64,000 nt of DNA from Aliiglaciecola sp. 3_MG-2023 (GCF_030548205.1 NZ_JAUORV010000003.1:248001-312000), one strand, 5' to 3'; counted from the first letter of the stretch, positions 27,001 through 35,682 are shown. Translations and numbers: made by a program. Notes: a model not told the origin generated them from the letters alone.

Positions 27001-27460
27001 AATCGTTCCTATCACTGTGGAAAACAGATGCTGAAAATTGTGCATCTGGGAAAAAGTAAATCACATTACGTTGTTAGTATGATCGATAGATTACCACCGT
27101 GATGTTGAAGAACTGGTTGATTCTTTGTTTCAGGTGTAAGCCTAATATCAACCAGTAACATGTCACCTTGTCGTAGATTTATGACTATGAACCAGCAAGG
27201 TTCGCGCCAAACATACTTTAGCCAAGGACTTTGTTAATTAAGTTTAATCTAATTACCCCAAAAAAACTTCAAAAAACCTATGTTTACTTTAGCTTTTTAA
27301 CGCCAGTCATCAATTTAATGAAATGATTTACTTAAAACAAAGTTTTACACCTAAATAAACGACAAAAAGCAGTTAGGGGCTCGTTATAAGCACAAAAAGT
27401 GTGCAATTATTCGCCCCCCAGTGCTGATCGGTTTGACGCTAAATTAATAACAGTAATGGG
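27001..27460. other. 460-base non-coding spacer
   Basis: AT-rich DNA between the starts/ends of two leftward genes. I saw no credible gene, tRNA or strong stem-loop; it presumably holds the promoter of the phosphorylase-kinase-like gene close to 27001. Confidence 0.5.
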
Positions 27461-28357
27461 TTAAGACATTAAGCGTTTATCCACTCGTACAGCGGTATTG
27501 CGAGGCACTATCTCCTTCCCCCTAGCAACAAGATGAACACGGGTGAAAGCCGCACCATATAACAATATTAGCGATGAGTAATATACCCACAGCAATATAA
27601 TCACCACAGAGCCGGCGGCTCCGTATGCTGATGCGGTAGCGGTATATGCAAGATATGCGGCGATACCGTAACGGCCCAACGAAAACAGTACAGCTGTGAC
27701 TAAGGCTCCCACCATCACGTCTTTCCAACTGAGTTTGACATCAGGCAACACTTTAAAAATAGTAGCAAATAGGAGTGCAATCATGGCCAAAGAAACAATG
27801 AACTCAGCACTGCCCAACAACATCTCAACGAACGGCAAAAACTCGGCAGTAAAATTAAGTACAGCCCGCAATGCAACACCAAGAAGTAGAGAAACAAGTA
27901 AAACAAAACCGATGGATAGCACCACCATTAACGAAAAAAGACGTTTCTTAGCAAGTAAAAATAAACCGTTTCGATCAGGACTAGCCGTAACTCCCCAAAT
28001 TGAATTGAGAGAATATTGCATCTGACCAAATACCGTAGTTGCACCGAGCATCAAAGCCCCTACTCCAAGTAAGGTTGGTAAAATACCAGACGCTTCAATT
28101 CGAGATTGACTCACAGTACGTTCAACAACCTCAGCCGCTTCTTTCCCCATAATGTCTGCGAACTGAGCAACTATTTGTCCTTGGGCAGCGTCTTCACCTA
28201 GCACTAAACCAATAACCGTCACCGCTATGATAACGATAGGTGCTAATGAAAATAGCGTGTAAAAAGCCAATGCACCAGCATAGCTAAACGCATTTTCATC
28301 TAACCACAATTTAGCGGTATCTTGTAAAATATTTTTCCAGTAGCGCACAAAGTGCAT
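27461..28357 (-). CDS. YihY/BrkB-family inner-membrane protein
   Basis: 298 residues from ATG 28357 (a further 30 residues upstream look non-coding). About six hydrophobic segments, with AFSYAGALAFYTLFSLAPIVII near the start, are the YihY/RNase-BN-like pattern. Members were once called ribonuclease BN, wrongly; their role is unknown, and some affect serum resistance or envelope function. The C-terminus is cytoplasmic and charged (KEIVPRNTAVRVDKRLMS). It stands alone, preceded by REP-like repeats. Confidence 0.85.
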   Translation of the reverse strand: MHFVRYWKNILQDTAKLWLDENAFSYAGALAFYTLFSLAPIVIIAVTVIGLVLGEDAAQGQIVAQFADIMGKEAAEVVERTVSQSRIEASGILPTLLGVGALMLGATTVFGQMQYSLNSIWGVTASPDRNGLFLLAKKRLFSLMVVLSIGFVLLVSLLLGVALRAVLNFTAEFLPFVEMLLGSAEFIVSLAMIALLFATIFKVLPDVKLSWKDVMVGALVTAVLFSLGRYGIAAYLAYTATASAYGAAGSVVIILLWVYYSSLILLYGAAFTRVHLVARGKEIVPRNTAVRVDKRLMS

Positions 28358-28472
28358 CGCGATAATTCCCCAATAATGATGGCAAGCAGAAAAAGTTGTT
28401 AACGATTGCCAGTTAGGTCTCGAATAAAGGAAAGCAGAGTAAAACACATCCCAACGCTATGCAACAAGCATC

Positions 28473-28679
28473 CTGTAGCACGGTCTTTAGGCCGTGAATT
28501 TGATAACAATTAATGCGGGGCTAAAGCCACCGCCTACAGGCCGTGAACATTTAATTCAACATAAAGCTGTAGCACGGTCTTTAGGCCGTGAACATTTAAT
28601 TCAACATAAATGCTGTAGCACGGTCTTTAGGCCGTGAATTTGATATCAATTAACGCGGGGCTAAAGCCACCGCCTACAA
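28473..28679. repeat. REP-like palindromic element cluster
   Basis: Three copies of GCACGGTCTTTAGGCCGTG preceded by CTGTA, starting near 28473, 28567 and 28613, and two inverted copies of a related unit (GCGGGGCTAAAGCCACCGCC followed by TACA) at 28515 and 28656. The two forms face each other, and each is an imperfect hairpin. TTTAATTCAACATAA spacers recur between copies. They fill the space between yihY and the tRNA genes and resemble REP/BIME clusters; no transposase gene is in the window. Confidence 0.85.
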
Positions 28680-28768
28680 CTCATCCTGCACGAATTACAT
28701 GATGTTTTGAATTTGAATGTTTAGGAATTTAACTTTGAGGTTATTAGTAATGGGATAGAGCCAGAGAA

Positions 28769-28855
28769 TGGTGCCCGGGGCCGGACTTGAACCGGCACGA
28801 TCTTACGATCGAGGGATTTTAAATCCCTTGTGTCTACCAATTTCACCACCCGGGC
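28769..28855 (-). tRNA. tRNA-Leu (anticodon TAA)
   Basis: 87 bases including the encoded CCA. The acceptor GCCCGGG pairs with CCCGGGC, the anticodon loop TTTAAAA gives TAA, a long variable arm (class II tRNA) follows, and GGTTCAAGTCC is the T arm. It is the last of three tRNA genes after pgsA. Confidence 0.97.
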
Positions 28856-28921
28856 ATCGGATGAACTCACATAACCTGTGAGGGGTTTTAGCAGTACCTC
28901 ATGTATTATGAGGAGGCTTTA

Positions 28922-28995
28922 TGGAGGCGGAACCCGGAGTCGAACCGAGATCCACGGATTTGCAATCCGCTGCATAGCCATTCTGCCATTCCGCC
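28922..28995 (-). tRNA. tRNA-Cys (anticodon GCA)
   Basis: 74 bases with encoded CCA. The acceptor GGCGGAA pairs with TTCCGCC, the anticodon loop is TTGCAAA and the T arm GGTTCGACTCC. It lies between the tRNA-Leu and tRNA-Gly genes, the same order as E. coli glyW-cysT-leuZ. Confidence 0.97.
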
Positions 28996-28999
28996 AATT

Positions 29000-29075
<76 letters not shown>

Positions 29076-29239
29076 ATTTAACTGCTTTTAAATATCTTTT
29101 CAGTTAATTACATTTGGCTCTCGCTAAATGATGGCGTGCATTTTACATTCAAAGAGATAACTGTCAACAACAAAAATGATGATTTTGTACTGTTTGCACG
29201 AAAAATGACTTAAACGCATCAATTTCGAGCAAACCGCGT

Positions 29240-29821
29240 TTATTTTGTACTAGATTGATTAGAACTGGTTAAACTTTTCCATGCAGCCACTGTGTAAGAA
29301 AGCATCGACCAAGTGGATAATATAGTTGAAAGATATAATAAGACGTATCCTAATTTAACCCAATAAATGGGGTATCCCATAAAATAGTCCATTTCTGATA
29401 ACAAACCGATTAAAGCAAGCATTTGCGCCATGGTCTTTGCTTTACCAATAAACGACACTGCAACAATATCTCGTTTACCCTGTTGTCCCATCCATTCTCG
29501 CAATGCTGAAACGTATACTTCCCGAGACATCAATAAAATTGCAGGTATAGTAATCCACACAGTATTGTAACTATGGGTAATCATTATTAAGGCAGCGGCA
29601 ACAATTAATTTATCTGCGACAGGATCGAGAAATGCTCCAAATGCTGAAGATTGTTTTAATTTACGCGCTAAATAACCATCAAACCAATCGGTTAACGCAG
29701 CAAACCAGAATATAAATGCTCCTGCTTGCCTGGCCCACTCCCAATCAAGAAAATACACCACCACAAAAACAGGGATGAGTAACACTCGTAACATGGTGAT
29801 AATATTTGGAATTGTCCACAT
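29240..29821 (-). CDS. pgsA: CDP-diacylglycerol-glycerol-3-phosphate 3-phosphatidyltransferase
   Basis: 193-residue integral membrane enzyme making phosphatidylglycerol phosphate, the committed step to phosphatidylglycerol and cardiolipin. It carries the CDP-alcohol phosphotransferase signature D-x2-DG-x2-AR-x8-G-x3-D-x3-D, from DWFDGYLARKLKQ to the DPVADK end. The N-terminus WTIPNIITMLRVLLIP is typical of PgsA. It follows uvrC by 78 bases and precedes the tRNA trio, as in E. coli. Confidence 0.95.
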   Translation of the reverse strand: MWTIPNIITMLRVLLIPVFVVVYFLDWEWARQAGAFIFWFAALTDWFDGYLARKLKQSSAFGAFLDPVADKLIVAAALIMITHSYNTVWITIPAILLMSREVYVSALREWMGQQGKRDIVAVSFIGKAKTMAQMLALIGLLSEMDYFMGYPIYWVKLGYVLLYLSTILSTWSMLSYTVAAWKSLTSSNQSSTK

Positions 29822-29899
29822 ACTTCTTTCTAACCTTTACTTTGTTTTGCAACCTTTGAATTTAGGTCGTCTTGGAATTTGGCTCATTTTTGAAATTGT

Positions 29900-31729
29900 T
29901 TAAGAATGCAGATGCTCATAAATAATATCTGCAAGCTCTTCACTAATTCCAGGAACTCGGGATATTTCGTCTCGGCTAGCTTTTAAGACGCCGTGGATCC
30001 CCCCCATATACTTTAATAAACTCTGGCGTCGCTTCGCGCCCACTCCCGGTACTGACTCTAAAACCGAAGTGCGTTTGGCTTTTTGACGCTGTTGTCGGTG
30101 ACCGGTAATAGCAAAACGATGGGATTCATCTCGAATATGTTGAATCAAATGTAATGCTGGGGAATCGGCTGACATAGGTATAGTATCATGATTCCCAGCA
30201 AGAATAAGAGTCTCTAGACCAGGTTTTCGACTGGTTCCTTTAGCTACGCCAATTAATAAGGGTTTTTTCGCAGCTTTCCAATTTTCAAAGTGCCCTTCTG
30301 CTTGCGCTAATTGCCCTTTACCACCATCGATAAACACAATATCAGGAATTTTTGATTCATCAGTGGGTTGTTTATATCGCCGACTTAGTGCCTGTGCCAT
30401 AGCCGCATAATCATCACCTGGCGTAATTCCTTCGATATTGTAACGACGGTAATCGGTTTTAAATGGTCCGTCACGATTAAACACCACACATGAAGCAACG
30501 GTTTGCTGACCAGACGTATGACTGATATCGAAACACTCCATTCGCTGAATTGGCTGTTCCAACTCCAGTACTTTTTCCAATTCTAAATATCGGGCAAATA
30601 CCGATTTTTGTTGGTTTTGTTTGGCTTCTAATGCATTTTCAGCGTTGGTCATAGCCAATTGTAAATAGCGTTTTTTTTCGTCCCTTGCGCCTTTGTAGAA
30701 CTTGACTTTATAGCCGGCTTCGGCGCTTAACAGTTCAGTAATCGCGTCTTCATCTTCTAACCCCATGGGCATAACGATTTGTTTCGGTATGGTTTTATTA
30801 CCGGCTAAATAAAACTGTAGAACAAAGGACTGTAAAATTTCCATTTCAGTAGTTTGGCTAGGCACTTTGGGAAAGAAACTCTTACTACCTAATAATTTAT
30901 TATCGCGAATAAACAAGCCCTGAATGCTAGCGATGCCATTTCGATAAACAAATCCAAGCACATCCATTTCTTGTTCATTGCCACTCACCCACTGCTGCTC
31001 TTGTACTTTATTCAAAGCACTAATTTGATCGCGATATCGTCCAGCAGACTCAAAACGTAGTTCACTGCTGGCCAGTTCCATCCTATTCACCAAACTTTCA
31101 ATTACTTGTTGGTTTTTGCCTTTTAAAAATAAGGTAGCAAGTTTAATCTGTTCATTATATTCCTCATCAGACACTAAACCTTCTACACAAGGTCCTGCAC
31201 ACCGCTTTAGTTGATATTGCAAGCACGGACGGCTTCTGGCCCGGTAATAACTGTCTTCACACTGACGAATGGGAAAGAGTTTTTGCATGGTTCTAAGACT
31301 TTCTCGCACTGCCCATGCACTGGGATAGGGACCGAAATACGTTCCCTTAGCTTTCTTTGCCCCACGATGAAGGGCTAATCGTGGGTGTTTATGCTCAGAG
31401 AGGAAAATAAAAGGGTAAGATTTGTCATCACGTAAAACTACGTTATATCGAGGTTTGTATTTTTTGATGAAATTATTTTCAAGAATAAATGCTTCTGTTT
31501 CGCTATGCACAACAGTCACATCCATATCCGCTATTTGCCGAACTAACGACTGAGTTTTTATACTATCGACGTTAGTTCTAAAATAACTCGAAACTCGTTT
31601 TTTAAGATTTTTAGCTTTGCCTACGTAAATAACGTCGTTGTTATCGTTATACATCCGGTAAACACCGGGTTTCGAAGTGAGGTTTTTTAAAAAGCCTTTG
31701 TGATCAAAAGGGACTGCTTTGTCTGTCAT
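29900..31729 (-). CDS. uvrC: Excinuclease ABC subunit C
   Basis: 609-residue nucleotide-excision-repair nuclease. The N-terminal GIY-YIG nuclease (PGVYRMYNDNNDVIYVGKAK) makes the 3' incision; a UvrB-binding UVR region lies near residues 200-235; an RNase H-like domain (ECFDISHTSGQQTVASCVVF) makes the 5' incision; two helix-hairpin-helix motifs (SVPGVGAKRRQSLLKY, RVPGISEELADIIYE) end it. It lies 8 bases after uvrY. Confidence 0.97.
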   Translation of the reverse strand: MTDKAVPFDHKGFLKNLTSKPGVYRMYNDNNDVIYVGKAKNLKKRVSSYFRTNVDSIKTQSLVRQIADMDVTVVHSETEAFILENNFIKKYKPRYNVVLRDDKSYPFIFLSEHKHPRLALHRGAKKAKGTYFGPYPSAWAVRESLRTMQKLFPIRQCEDSYYRARSRPCLQYQLKRCAGPCVEGLVSDEEYNEQIKLATLFLKGKNQQVIESLVNRMELASSELRFESAGRYRDQISALNKVQEQQWVSGNEQEMDVLGFVYRNGIASIQGLFIRDNKLLGSKSFFPKVPSQTTEMEILQSFVLQFYLAGNKTIPKQIVMPMGLEDEDAITELLSAEAGYKVKFYKGARDEKKRYLQLAMTNAENALEAKQNQQKSVFARYLELEKVLELEQPIQRMECFDISHTSGQQTVASCVVFNRDGPFKTDYRRYNIEGITPGDDYAAMAQALSRRYKQPTDESKIPDIVFIDGGKGQLAQAEGHFENWKAAKKPLLIGVAKGTSRKPGLETLILAGNHDTIPMSADSPALHLIQHIRDESHRFAITGHRQQRQKAKRTSVLESVPGVGAKRRQSLLKYMGGIHGVLKASRDEISRVPGISEELADIIYEHLHS

Positions 31730-31737
31730 ACCAATTT

Positions 31738-32382
31738 TTACAGTTGATTCGTATCAATTAAATTATGACGAAGGGCCAAATGGGTTAATTCCACATCAGA
31801 GCCAACGTTTAATTTTTCGAACATACGATATCGATAGGTGTTAACCGTTTTGGCGCTGATATTAAGCTTATTGGCAATATCCGGTACGCGACTTCCTTTG
31901 GTTAACATAATGGTGATCTCTAACTCCCTGCGAGATAACTGATCAAACGGATTTTCGTCATTTAAATTTAATTGCCCTATGGCGATTTGTTGAGCTATTT
32001 CGGGGGCAATATAGTGTTGACCTGAAGATACTTTACGGATAGCAATAACCATTTCTTGAGGATCAGTGCCCTTAGTTATATAACCATAGGCGCCTAATTG
32101 CATCACCCTTGCTGGAATAGGATTTTCAGTGTGGACGGATACCACTATTACTTTTGAATCTTGGGCATAATGTATAATTTGCTTGGTTGCTTCTAAACCA
32201 CCAATACCAGGCATGTTCATGTCCATAAGCACAATATCTGGAGGCGAATTTCGACAGAATTTAATCGCTTCTTCACCGTTTTTAACTTCCCCAACGACCT
32301 TAAAGTCAGCTACATCTTCAAGAATTCGTCGGATACCCGTTCTTACCAGTTCGTGATCATCGACTAAAAGCAGTTTTATCAA
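31738..32382 (-). CDS. uvrY: GacA/UvrY-family response regulator
   Basis: 214-residue response regulator: receiver domain with acidic pocket LLLVDDHELVRTG, phospho-acceptor aspartate in DIVLMDMNMPG and the conserved lysine in TKGTDP, then a LuxR-type helix-turn-helix (LSRRELEITIMLTKG, RVPDIANKLNISAKTVNTYRYR). It is the partner of a BarA/GacS-type kinase and normally activates Csr-system small RNAs. The start is TTG 32382 with GGGG upstream; no nearer ATG keeps the first beta strand. uvrY-uvrC-pgsA is a classic gammaproteobacterial order. Confidence 0.95.
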   Translation of the reverse strand: MIKLLLVDDHELVRTGIRRILEDVADFKVVGEVKNGEEAIKFCRNSPPDIVLMDMNMPGIGGLEATKQIIHYAQDSKVIVVSVHTENPIPARVMQLGAYGYITKGTDPQEMVIAIRKVSSGQHYIAPEIAQQIAIGQLNLNDENPFDQLSRRELEITIMLTKGSRVPDIANKLNISAKTVNTYRYRMFEKLNVGSDVELTHLALRHNLIDTNQL

Positions 32383-32612
32383 GGTTTACCCCAAAATCAA
32401 TCAACAACAATATATTCATTAGACTTCGTTACAAAAAGAGTGCGAAACAAATGCTTAATTAAGCAGTTAGACGGTAACGAAATTCTGACTAAATCCTAAA
32501 ATCCTTTTGAGGAAACATGTGAATAGTAATTATAGCGGGATTAAAAATATCCTGTATAGGGTTAATTTGATACTTAACTAGGAATATCTAAACAAAAAGT
32601 TATTAAAATCAA

Positions 32613-32870
32613 CCTAACCCACCTGTAGGTCGGGCTTTAGCCCGAATAAACTCTACATAGTTTGCCTAACCTCACCTGTCGGTCGGGCTTTAGCCTGAAT
32701 AAGCTCTACATAGATTGCCTAACCTCACCTGTAGGTCGGGCTTTAGCCCGAATAAACTCTACATAGATTGCCTAACCCACCTGTAGGTCGGGCTTTAGCC
32801 CGAATAAGCACTGAATAGATTGCCTAACCCACCTGTAGGTGGGGCTTTAGCCCGAATAAGCACTACATAG
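32613..32870. repeat. Five-unit tandem array of 52-53-base REP-like units
   Basis: Units begin at about 32613, 32665, 32718, 32771 and 32823 with CCTAACC and each contain GTCGGGCTTTAGCCCGAA or a variant (the second reads GCCTGAA, the fifth GTGGGGC), an inverted repeat. They end ACTCTACATAGATTG or similar. The core (CTGTAG followed by a hairpin with CTTTAG) is shared with the 28473 cluster. No gene overlaps it. Confidence 0.88.
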
Positions 32871-32878
32871 ACAAAAGC

Positions 32879-32982
32879 GTCGAACCGCGGGGCTTCTCAC
32901 CCTCGCTTCTTTTTCTTCGAGATTGAAAAGCAAAAACCCGCAACAGGTGCGGGTTTTTTAATATGGCGGATAGCGAGGGATT
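32879..32982. repeat. 104-base direct repeat, copy A (tRNA-Ser 3' remnant plus terminator)
   Basis: Agrees with copy B (33054-33157) at about 101 of 104 positions. On the minus strand it holds the last 19 bases of a tRNA-Ser (AATCCCTCGCTATCCGCC) and the downstream terminator (CCCGCA 32937-32942, TGCGGG 32948-32953). The rest of a tRNA is absent, so this copy is a remnant or an independent RNA end. Confidence 0.85.
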
Positions 32983-32987
32983 ATTCC

Positions 32988-33054
32988 GGGCATCCTGCCC
33001 TACACCCCTTCGGGGCCGCACTACGTGCGTTCAAATTTGTTCCCGACAAATTTG
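32988..33054. other. String of four compact hairpins between the repeat copies
   Basis: Perfect stems follow each other: GGGCA-TCC-TGCCC (32988-33000), CCCC-TTC-GGGG (33005-33015), GCAC-TAC-GTGC (33018-33028) and CAAATTTGT-TCCCG-ACAAATTTG (33032-33054). The density of short perfect stems suggests a structured RNA or a mobile palindromic unit. Transcribed leftward it would lie after tRNA-Ser and end at the second terminator. No gene is visible. Confidence 0.6.
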
Positions 33055-33157
33055 TCGAACCGCGGGGCTTCTCACCCTCGCTTCCTTTTCTTCGAGCTTG
33101 AAAAGCAAAAACCCGCAACAGGTGCGGGTTTTTTAATGTGGCGGATAGCGAGGGATT
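33054..33157. repeat. 104-base direct repeat, copy B
   Basis: Contains the real tRNA-Ser 3' end and its terminator; starts 175 bases after copy A. See the copy A entry for the comparison. Confidence 0.85.
33112..33128 (-). terminator. Intrinsic terminator of tRNA-Ser
   Basis: CCCGCA (33112-33117) pairs with TGCGGG (33123-33128) around a five-base loop, with a T-run following on the minus strand. A near-identical terminator lies at 32937-32953 in copy A. Confidence 0.85.
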
Positions 33158-33230
33158 CGAACCCCCGGTACGTTTGACCGTACGTCTGATTTCAAGTCAG
33201 GTGCATTAAACCAGGCTCTGCCAGCTATCC
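33139..33230 (-). tRNA. tRNA-Ser (anticodon TGA)
   Basis: 92 bases including encoded CCA. Acceptor GGATAGC with GCTATCC, anticodon loop CTTGAAA giving TGA, long class II variable arm (GTACGGTCAAACGTAC) and T arm GGTTCGAATCC. It stands upstream of and divergent from yccA, recalling E. coli serT next to yccA. Confidence 0.97.
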
Positions 33231-33535
33231 GAATTGTGTACTTCAATAATCTGCTAAAGCATGTCACTATTCAGTTAAATGTTTCAGCGCTTTCGAAGTG
33301 GGGCGAATATTAATGACCTTTTTGCTGCTTGTAAAGGGTATTACGCAATTTTTTGTTCAAGTGCTCTTTCTTTGTCCGATTTGTTCGCTATTTCAACGAA
33401 ATATCGTTTGTTACAAAGAGTTAATACGATAACACTTGAAAAAGTGAACCAAACACCATACAAATACACTAATTAAACAATACTAATGCATTTTGCATAG
33501 TCACTCACTTTTATATGCCTATTGGAGGTTTTTTT
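33231..33535. other. Spacer between tRNA-Ser and yccA
   Basis: About 305 bases with no credible gene; a short open frame at 33279-33476 lacks family resemblance and a ribosome site. It must carry the divergent promoters of tRNA-Ser and yccA. Confidence 0.5.
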
Positions 33536-34213
33536 ATGGATCAAGATCGTTATGCTCATATAGACAGGGTCGGTTCACGCCCGTCAGTATTGGAGACCAA
33601 TAAGGTTCTTCGCAATACTTACATGCTGCTAGCAATGACATTGGCATTTAGTGCTGTATGCGCTGGCGCAGCAATGGCGATGGGCCTTGGCCAAGGCGCA
33701 GCAATGATGATGAGTCTGGCTGCATTGGTTATGATATTTTTCTTAAATAAAGTTGAAAACAGTTCGAAAGGAATTCTATTTGTTTTTGCTTTTACTGGTT
33801 TGCTAGGCGGCTCCTTAGGGCCCATGCTAAATTACTACTTAGCTTTCCCGGGTGGCTCAGCACTCATTATGCAATCATTAGGTACCACTGCGTTGGTGTT
33901 TTTTGGTTTATCGGCTTATGTATTGACCACTAAAAAAGACTTTTCTTTTATGGGCGGTTTCTTAATGGTCGGCCTAATTGTTGCTGTTGTAGCCAGTCTT
34001 GCTAATTTGTTCTTAGGCATTCCAGTGCTAAGTTTAGCAATTAGCGCAGCAATCGTGTTTATTATGTCAGGTTTGATCTTGTTCGATACAAGTCGAATTG
34101 TGAACGGTGGCGAAACCAATTATATCCGTGCAACTGTTTCTATGTATTTAAACATTTATAACTTGTTCACCTCTATTTTACACTTACTTGGTGCATTTGG
34201 CGGCGACGATTAA
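33536..34213 (+). CDS. yccA: YccA-like Bax-inhibitor-1 family membrane protein
   Basis: 225 residues from ATG 33536, which follows GGAGG by seven bases. Seven hydrophobic segments; NKVLRNTYMLLAMTLAFSA, FAFTGLLGG-LGPMLN, ALVFFGLSAYVLTTKKDFSF and NGGETNYIRATVSMYL match E. coli YccA closely. YccA is a substrate and modulator of the FtsH protease at the inner membrane and can protect SecY when translocation jams. It is followed by a strong terminator and then the tus genes. Confidence 0.92.
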   Translation: MDQDRYAHIDRVGSRPSVLETNKVLRNTYMLLAMTLAFSAVCAGAAMAMGLGQGAAMMMSLAALVMIFFLNKVENSSKGILFVFAFTGLLGGSLGPMLNYYLAFPGGSALIMQSLGTTALVFFGLSAYVLTTKKDFSFMGGFLMVGLIVAVVASLANLFLGIPVLSLAISAAIVFIMSGLILFDTSRIVNGGETNYIRATVSMYLNIYNLFTSILHLLGAFGGDD

Positions 34214-34231
34214 TATTTTTTGATATGCTAA

Positions 34232-34256
34232 AACACCTCAGCTTTGCTGGGGTGTT
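34232..34256 (+). terminator. Intrinsic terminator after yccA
   Basis: AACACCTCAGC and GCTGGGGTGTT pair (one G-T) around TTT, followed by a T-run. Confidence 0.88.
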
Positions 34257-34300
34257 TTTTTATGTGGCGAGAAAAGCCACCACAACCACGGAGCAGTTTT

Positions 34301-34693
34301 TTGGCTAGTTTCAGCATCATAGTTACCTCTTCCCCACTTGAATCTCAAGGCTGTTACAGCGCCTACCGTTTTGTTCAAGCGGCGCTAGAAAACGGCCACA
34401 GTATAACCGGCGTTTTCTTTTATCAGTCAGGCGTGGAAGTAGCTAATGCATTTCAAACTATGTTGTCTGATGAATTAGCGCTTTATCCTAAATGGTGTAA
34501 ATTAGCGGATAAATATACAATCCCGTTACAGGTATGTGTTACAGCAGCTAATCGACGTGGCATTTTAAGCCAGCAAGATGCAATACAAAATGACACACCT
34601 AACCAGTATAACCTTAATCCTCCATTTCAATCTGTGGGTATTGGAGAACTTGTTAGCATGCTTAATGAAAGTGACAGGAGTATCCAATTTTGA
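34301..34693 (+). CDS. tusD: Sulfurtransferase TusD
   Basis: 130 residues from the TTG at 34301, preceded by GGAG at seven bases and giving the expected N-terminus (ASFSIIVTSSPLESQGCYSAYRF); upstream in-frame residues overlap the yccA terminator and look non-coding. Cys79 in VCVTAANRRGI matches the active cysteine of E. coli TusD (Cys78). In the TusBCD complex it accepts persulfide from TusA and passes it to TusE for 2-thiolation of tRNA wobble uridine. Its stop overlaps the tusC start. Confidence 0.9.
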   Translation: MASFSIIVTSSPLESQGCYSAYRFVQAALENGHSITGVFFYQSGVEVANAFQTMLSDELALYPKWCKLADKYTIPLQVCVTAANRRGILSQQDAIQNDTPNQYNLNPPFQSVGIGELVSMLNESDRSIQF

Positions 34694-35049
34694 AGTCTCT
34701 GGCAATCATTAATCAATCTACGCCAATGGCCAATCATGCCGGTCAAGAGTCGGTGGACTTAGTTCTTGCTTCTGCTAGTTTTGGCCAAAATGTCAGTGTA
34801 TTTTTTGTCGATGACGGGGTATTTCAGTTGCTCAACTCACAAAATCCAGGTGAAGTGGAACACAAACATTTTGCTAAAAGTTTCGGGGCCTTTGAATTCT
34901 ACGACGTAGAGAATATATTTGTTTGCAAAGAAAGTTTACACACACGGGGGCTTAAAAAAGCTCAGTTAAATGTAAGTTGCCAGCTTTTAACCCCATCAGA
35001 GTTAAATGCTCAACTTCTAAAATCTGATAATACAATTACACTATCATGA
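34690..35049 (+). CDS. tusC: Sulfur relay subunit TusC
   Basis: 119-residue DsrF/TusC-type protein (VDLVLASASFGQNVSVFFVDDGVFQLL) of the TusBCD hexamer; it lacks the catalytic cysteine of TusD and is structural. The start is TTG 34690 overlapping the tusD TGA, with AGGAG nine bases upstream. It overlaps tusB by 4 bases (ATGA). Confidence 0.9.
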   Translation: MKSLAIINQSTPMANHAGQESVDLVLASASFGQNVSVFFVDDGVFQLLNSQNPGEVEHKHFAKSFGAFEFYDVENIFVCKESLHTRGLKKAQLNVSCQLLTPSELNAQLLKSDNTITLS

Positions 35050-35333
35050 TCCTACATAAATTTTCAGCCAGCCCATTTTCGCAATCGAATCTAATAAGCG
35101 TGTTAGCCCGTGTTGAACCCCATGACGGCATATTATTAGTAGAAGATGCGGTCTATGGGTTAACTTCTAAGCTTATATTGGAGCCCATTTTACAACGTTC
35201 CTCAAAAGTTTATGCCCTGAACTCAGACTGCATTGCTAGAGGTGTAGAGTGTGCTGAAAAAATAATTACTCAAATCGATTATAGTGGTTTTGTTGCCCTA
35301 ACGCTTGAGTACGATAACGTCATATCTTGGTAA
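35046..35333 (+). CDS. tusB: Sulfur relay subunit TusB (DsrH family)
   Basis: 95-residue DsrH/TusB-family protein (LHKFSASPFSQSNLISVLARV, GILLVEDAVYGL), third subunit of the TusBCD sulfur-transfer complex. It begins in an ATGA overlap with tusC and ends 10 bases before tusE, forming a compact tusDCBE set. Confidence 0.88.
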   Translation: MILHKFSASPFSQSNLISVLARVEPHDGILLVEDAVYGLTSKLILEPILQRSSKVYALNSDCIARGVECAEKIITQIDYSGFVALTLEYDNVISW

Positions 35334-35343
35334 AAGAATATAA

Positions 35344-35682
35344 ATGGAACATTACATCGAATTTAATAGTAAAAAAATAGCCACCGATAAAATGGGATAC
35401 TTATTATCTGTAGATGATTGGGAGCCAGAACTAGCTGAAATTATTGCTGCAGGTGAAAATATTGAGTTGGACGAAAATCGTTGGCAAGTGGTTAACTTTG
35501 TAAGGAACTTTTATTTAGAGTTTAACACCAGCCCTGCTATTCGTGCACTAGTGAAAGCCATGGCCAACGAATACGGCCCTGAAAAAGGCAATAGCCGCTA
35601 TTTACAGCGTTTGTTTCCCAAAGGTCCAGCGAAGCAAGCTACCAAGATTGCAGGATTACCTAAACCAGCCAAATGTTTGTAG
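35344..35682 (+). CDS. tusE: TusE (DsrC family) sulfur carrier
   Basis: 112-residue DsrC/TusE protein. The C-terminal arm ends KPAKCL with the penultimate Cys111 that carries the persulfide to Mnm[20 protein letters not shown] and the [20 protein letters not shown] stretch are diagnostic. It completes the sulfur relay with tusDCB immediately upstream, and a bidirectional terminator follows. Confidence 0.93.
   Translation: MEHYIEFNSKKIATDKMGYLLSVDDWEPELAEIIAAGENIELDENRWQVVNFVRNFYLEFNTSPAIRALVKAMANEYGPEKGNSRYLQRLFPKGPAKQATKIAGLPKPAKCL

Noticed and set aside
32613-32870. Regular repeats resembling a CRISPR array
   Set aside because: The whole 52-53-base unit is repeated with no unique spacers, each unit is a hairpin plus a conserved flank, and no cas genes are in the window.
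32879-33157. Direct repeats of a tRNA 3' end as integrative-element attachment sites
   Set aside because: Only 71 bases lie between the copies, no integrase gene is present, and the repeat extends well into the terminator, so a local duplication or deletion is simpler.
33279-33476. 65-codon open frame between tRNA-Ser and yccA
   Set aside because: No ribosome site or family resemblance, and low-complexity composition like the surrounding spacer.
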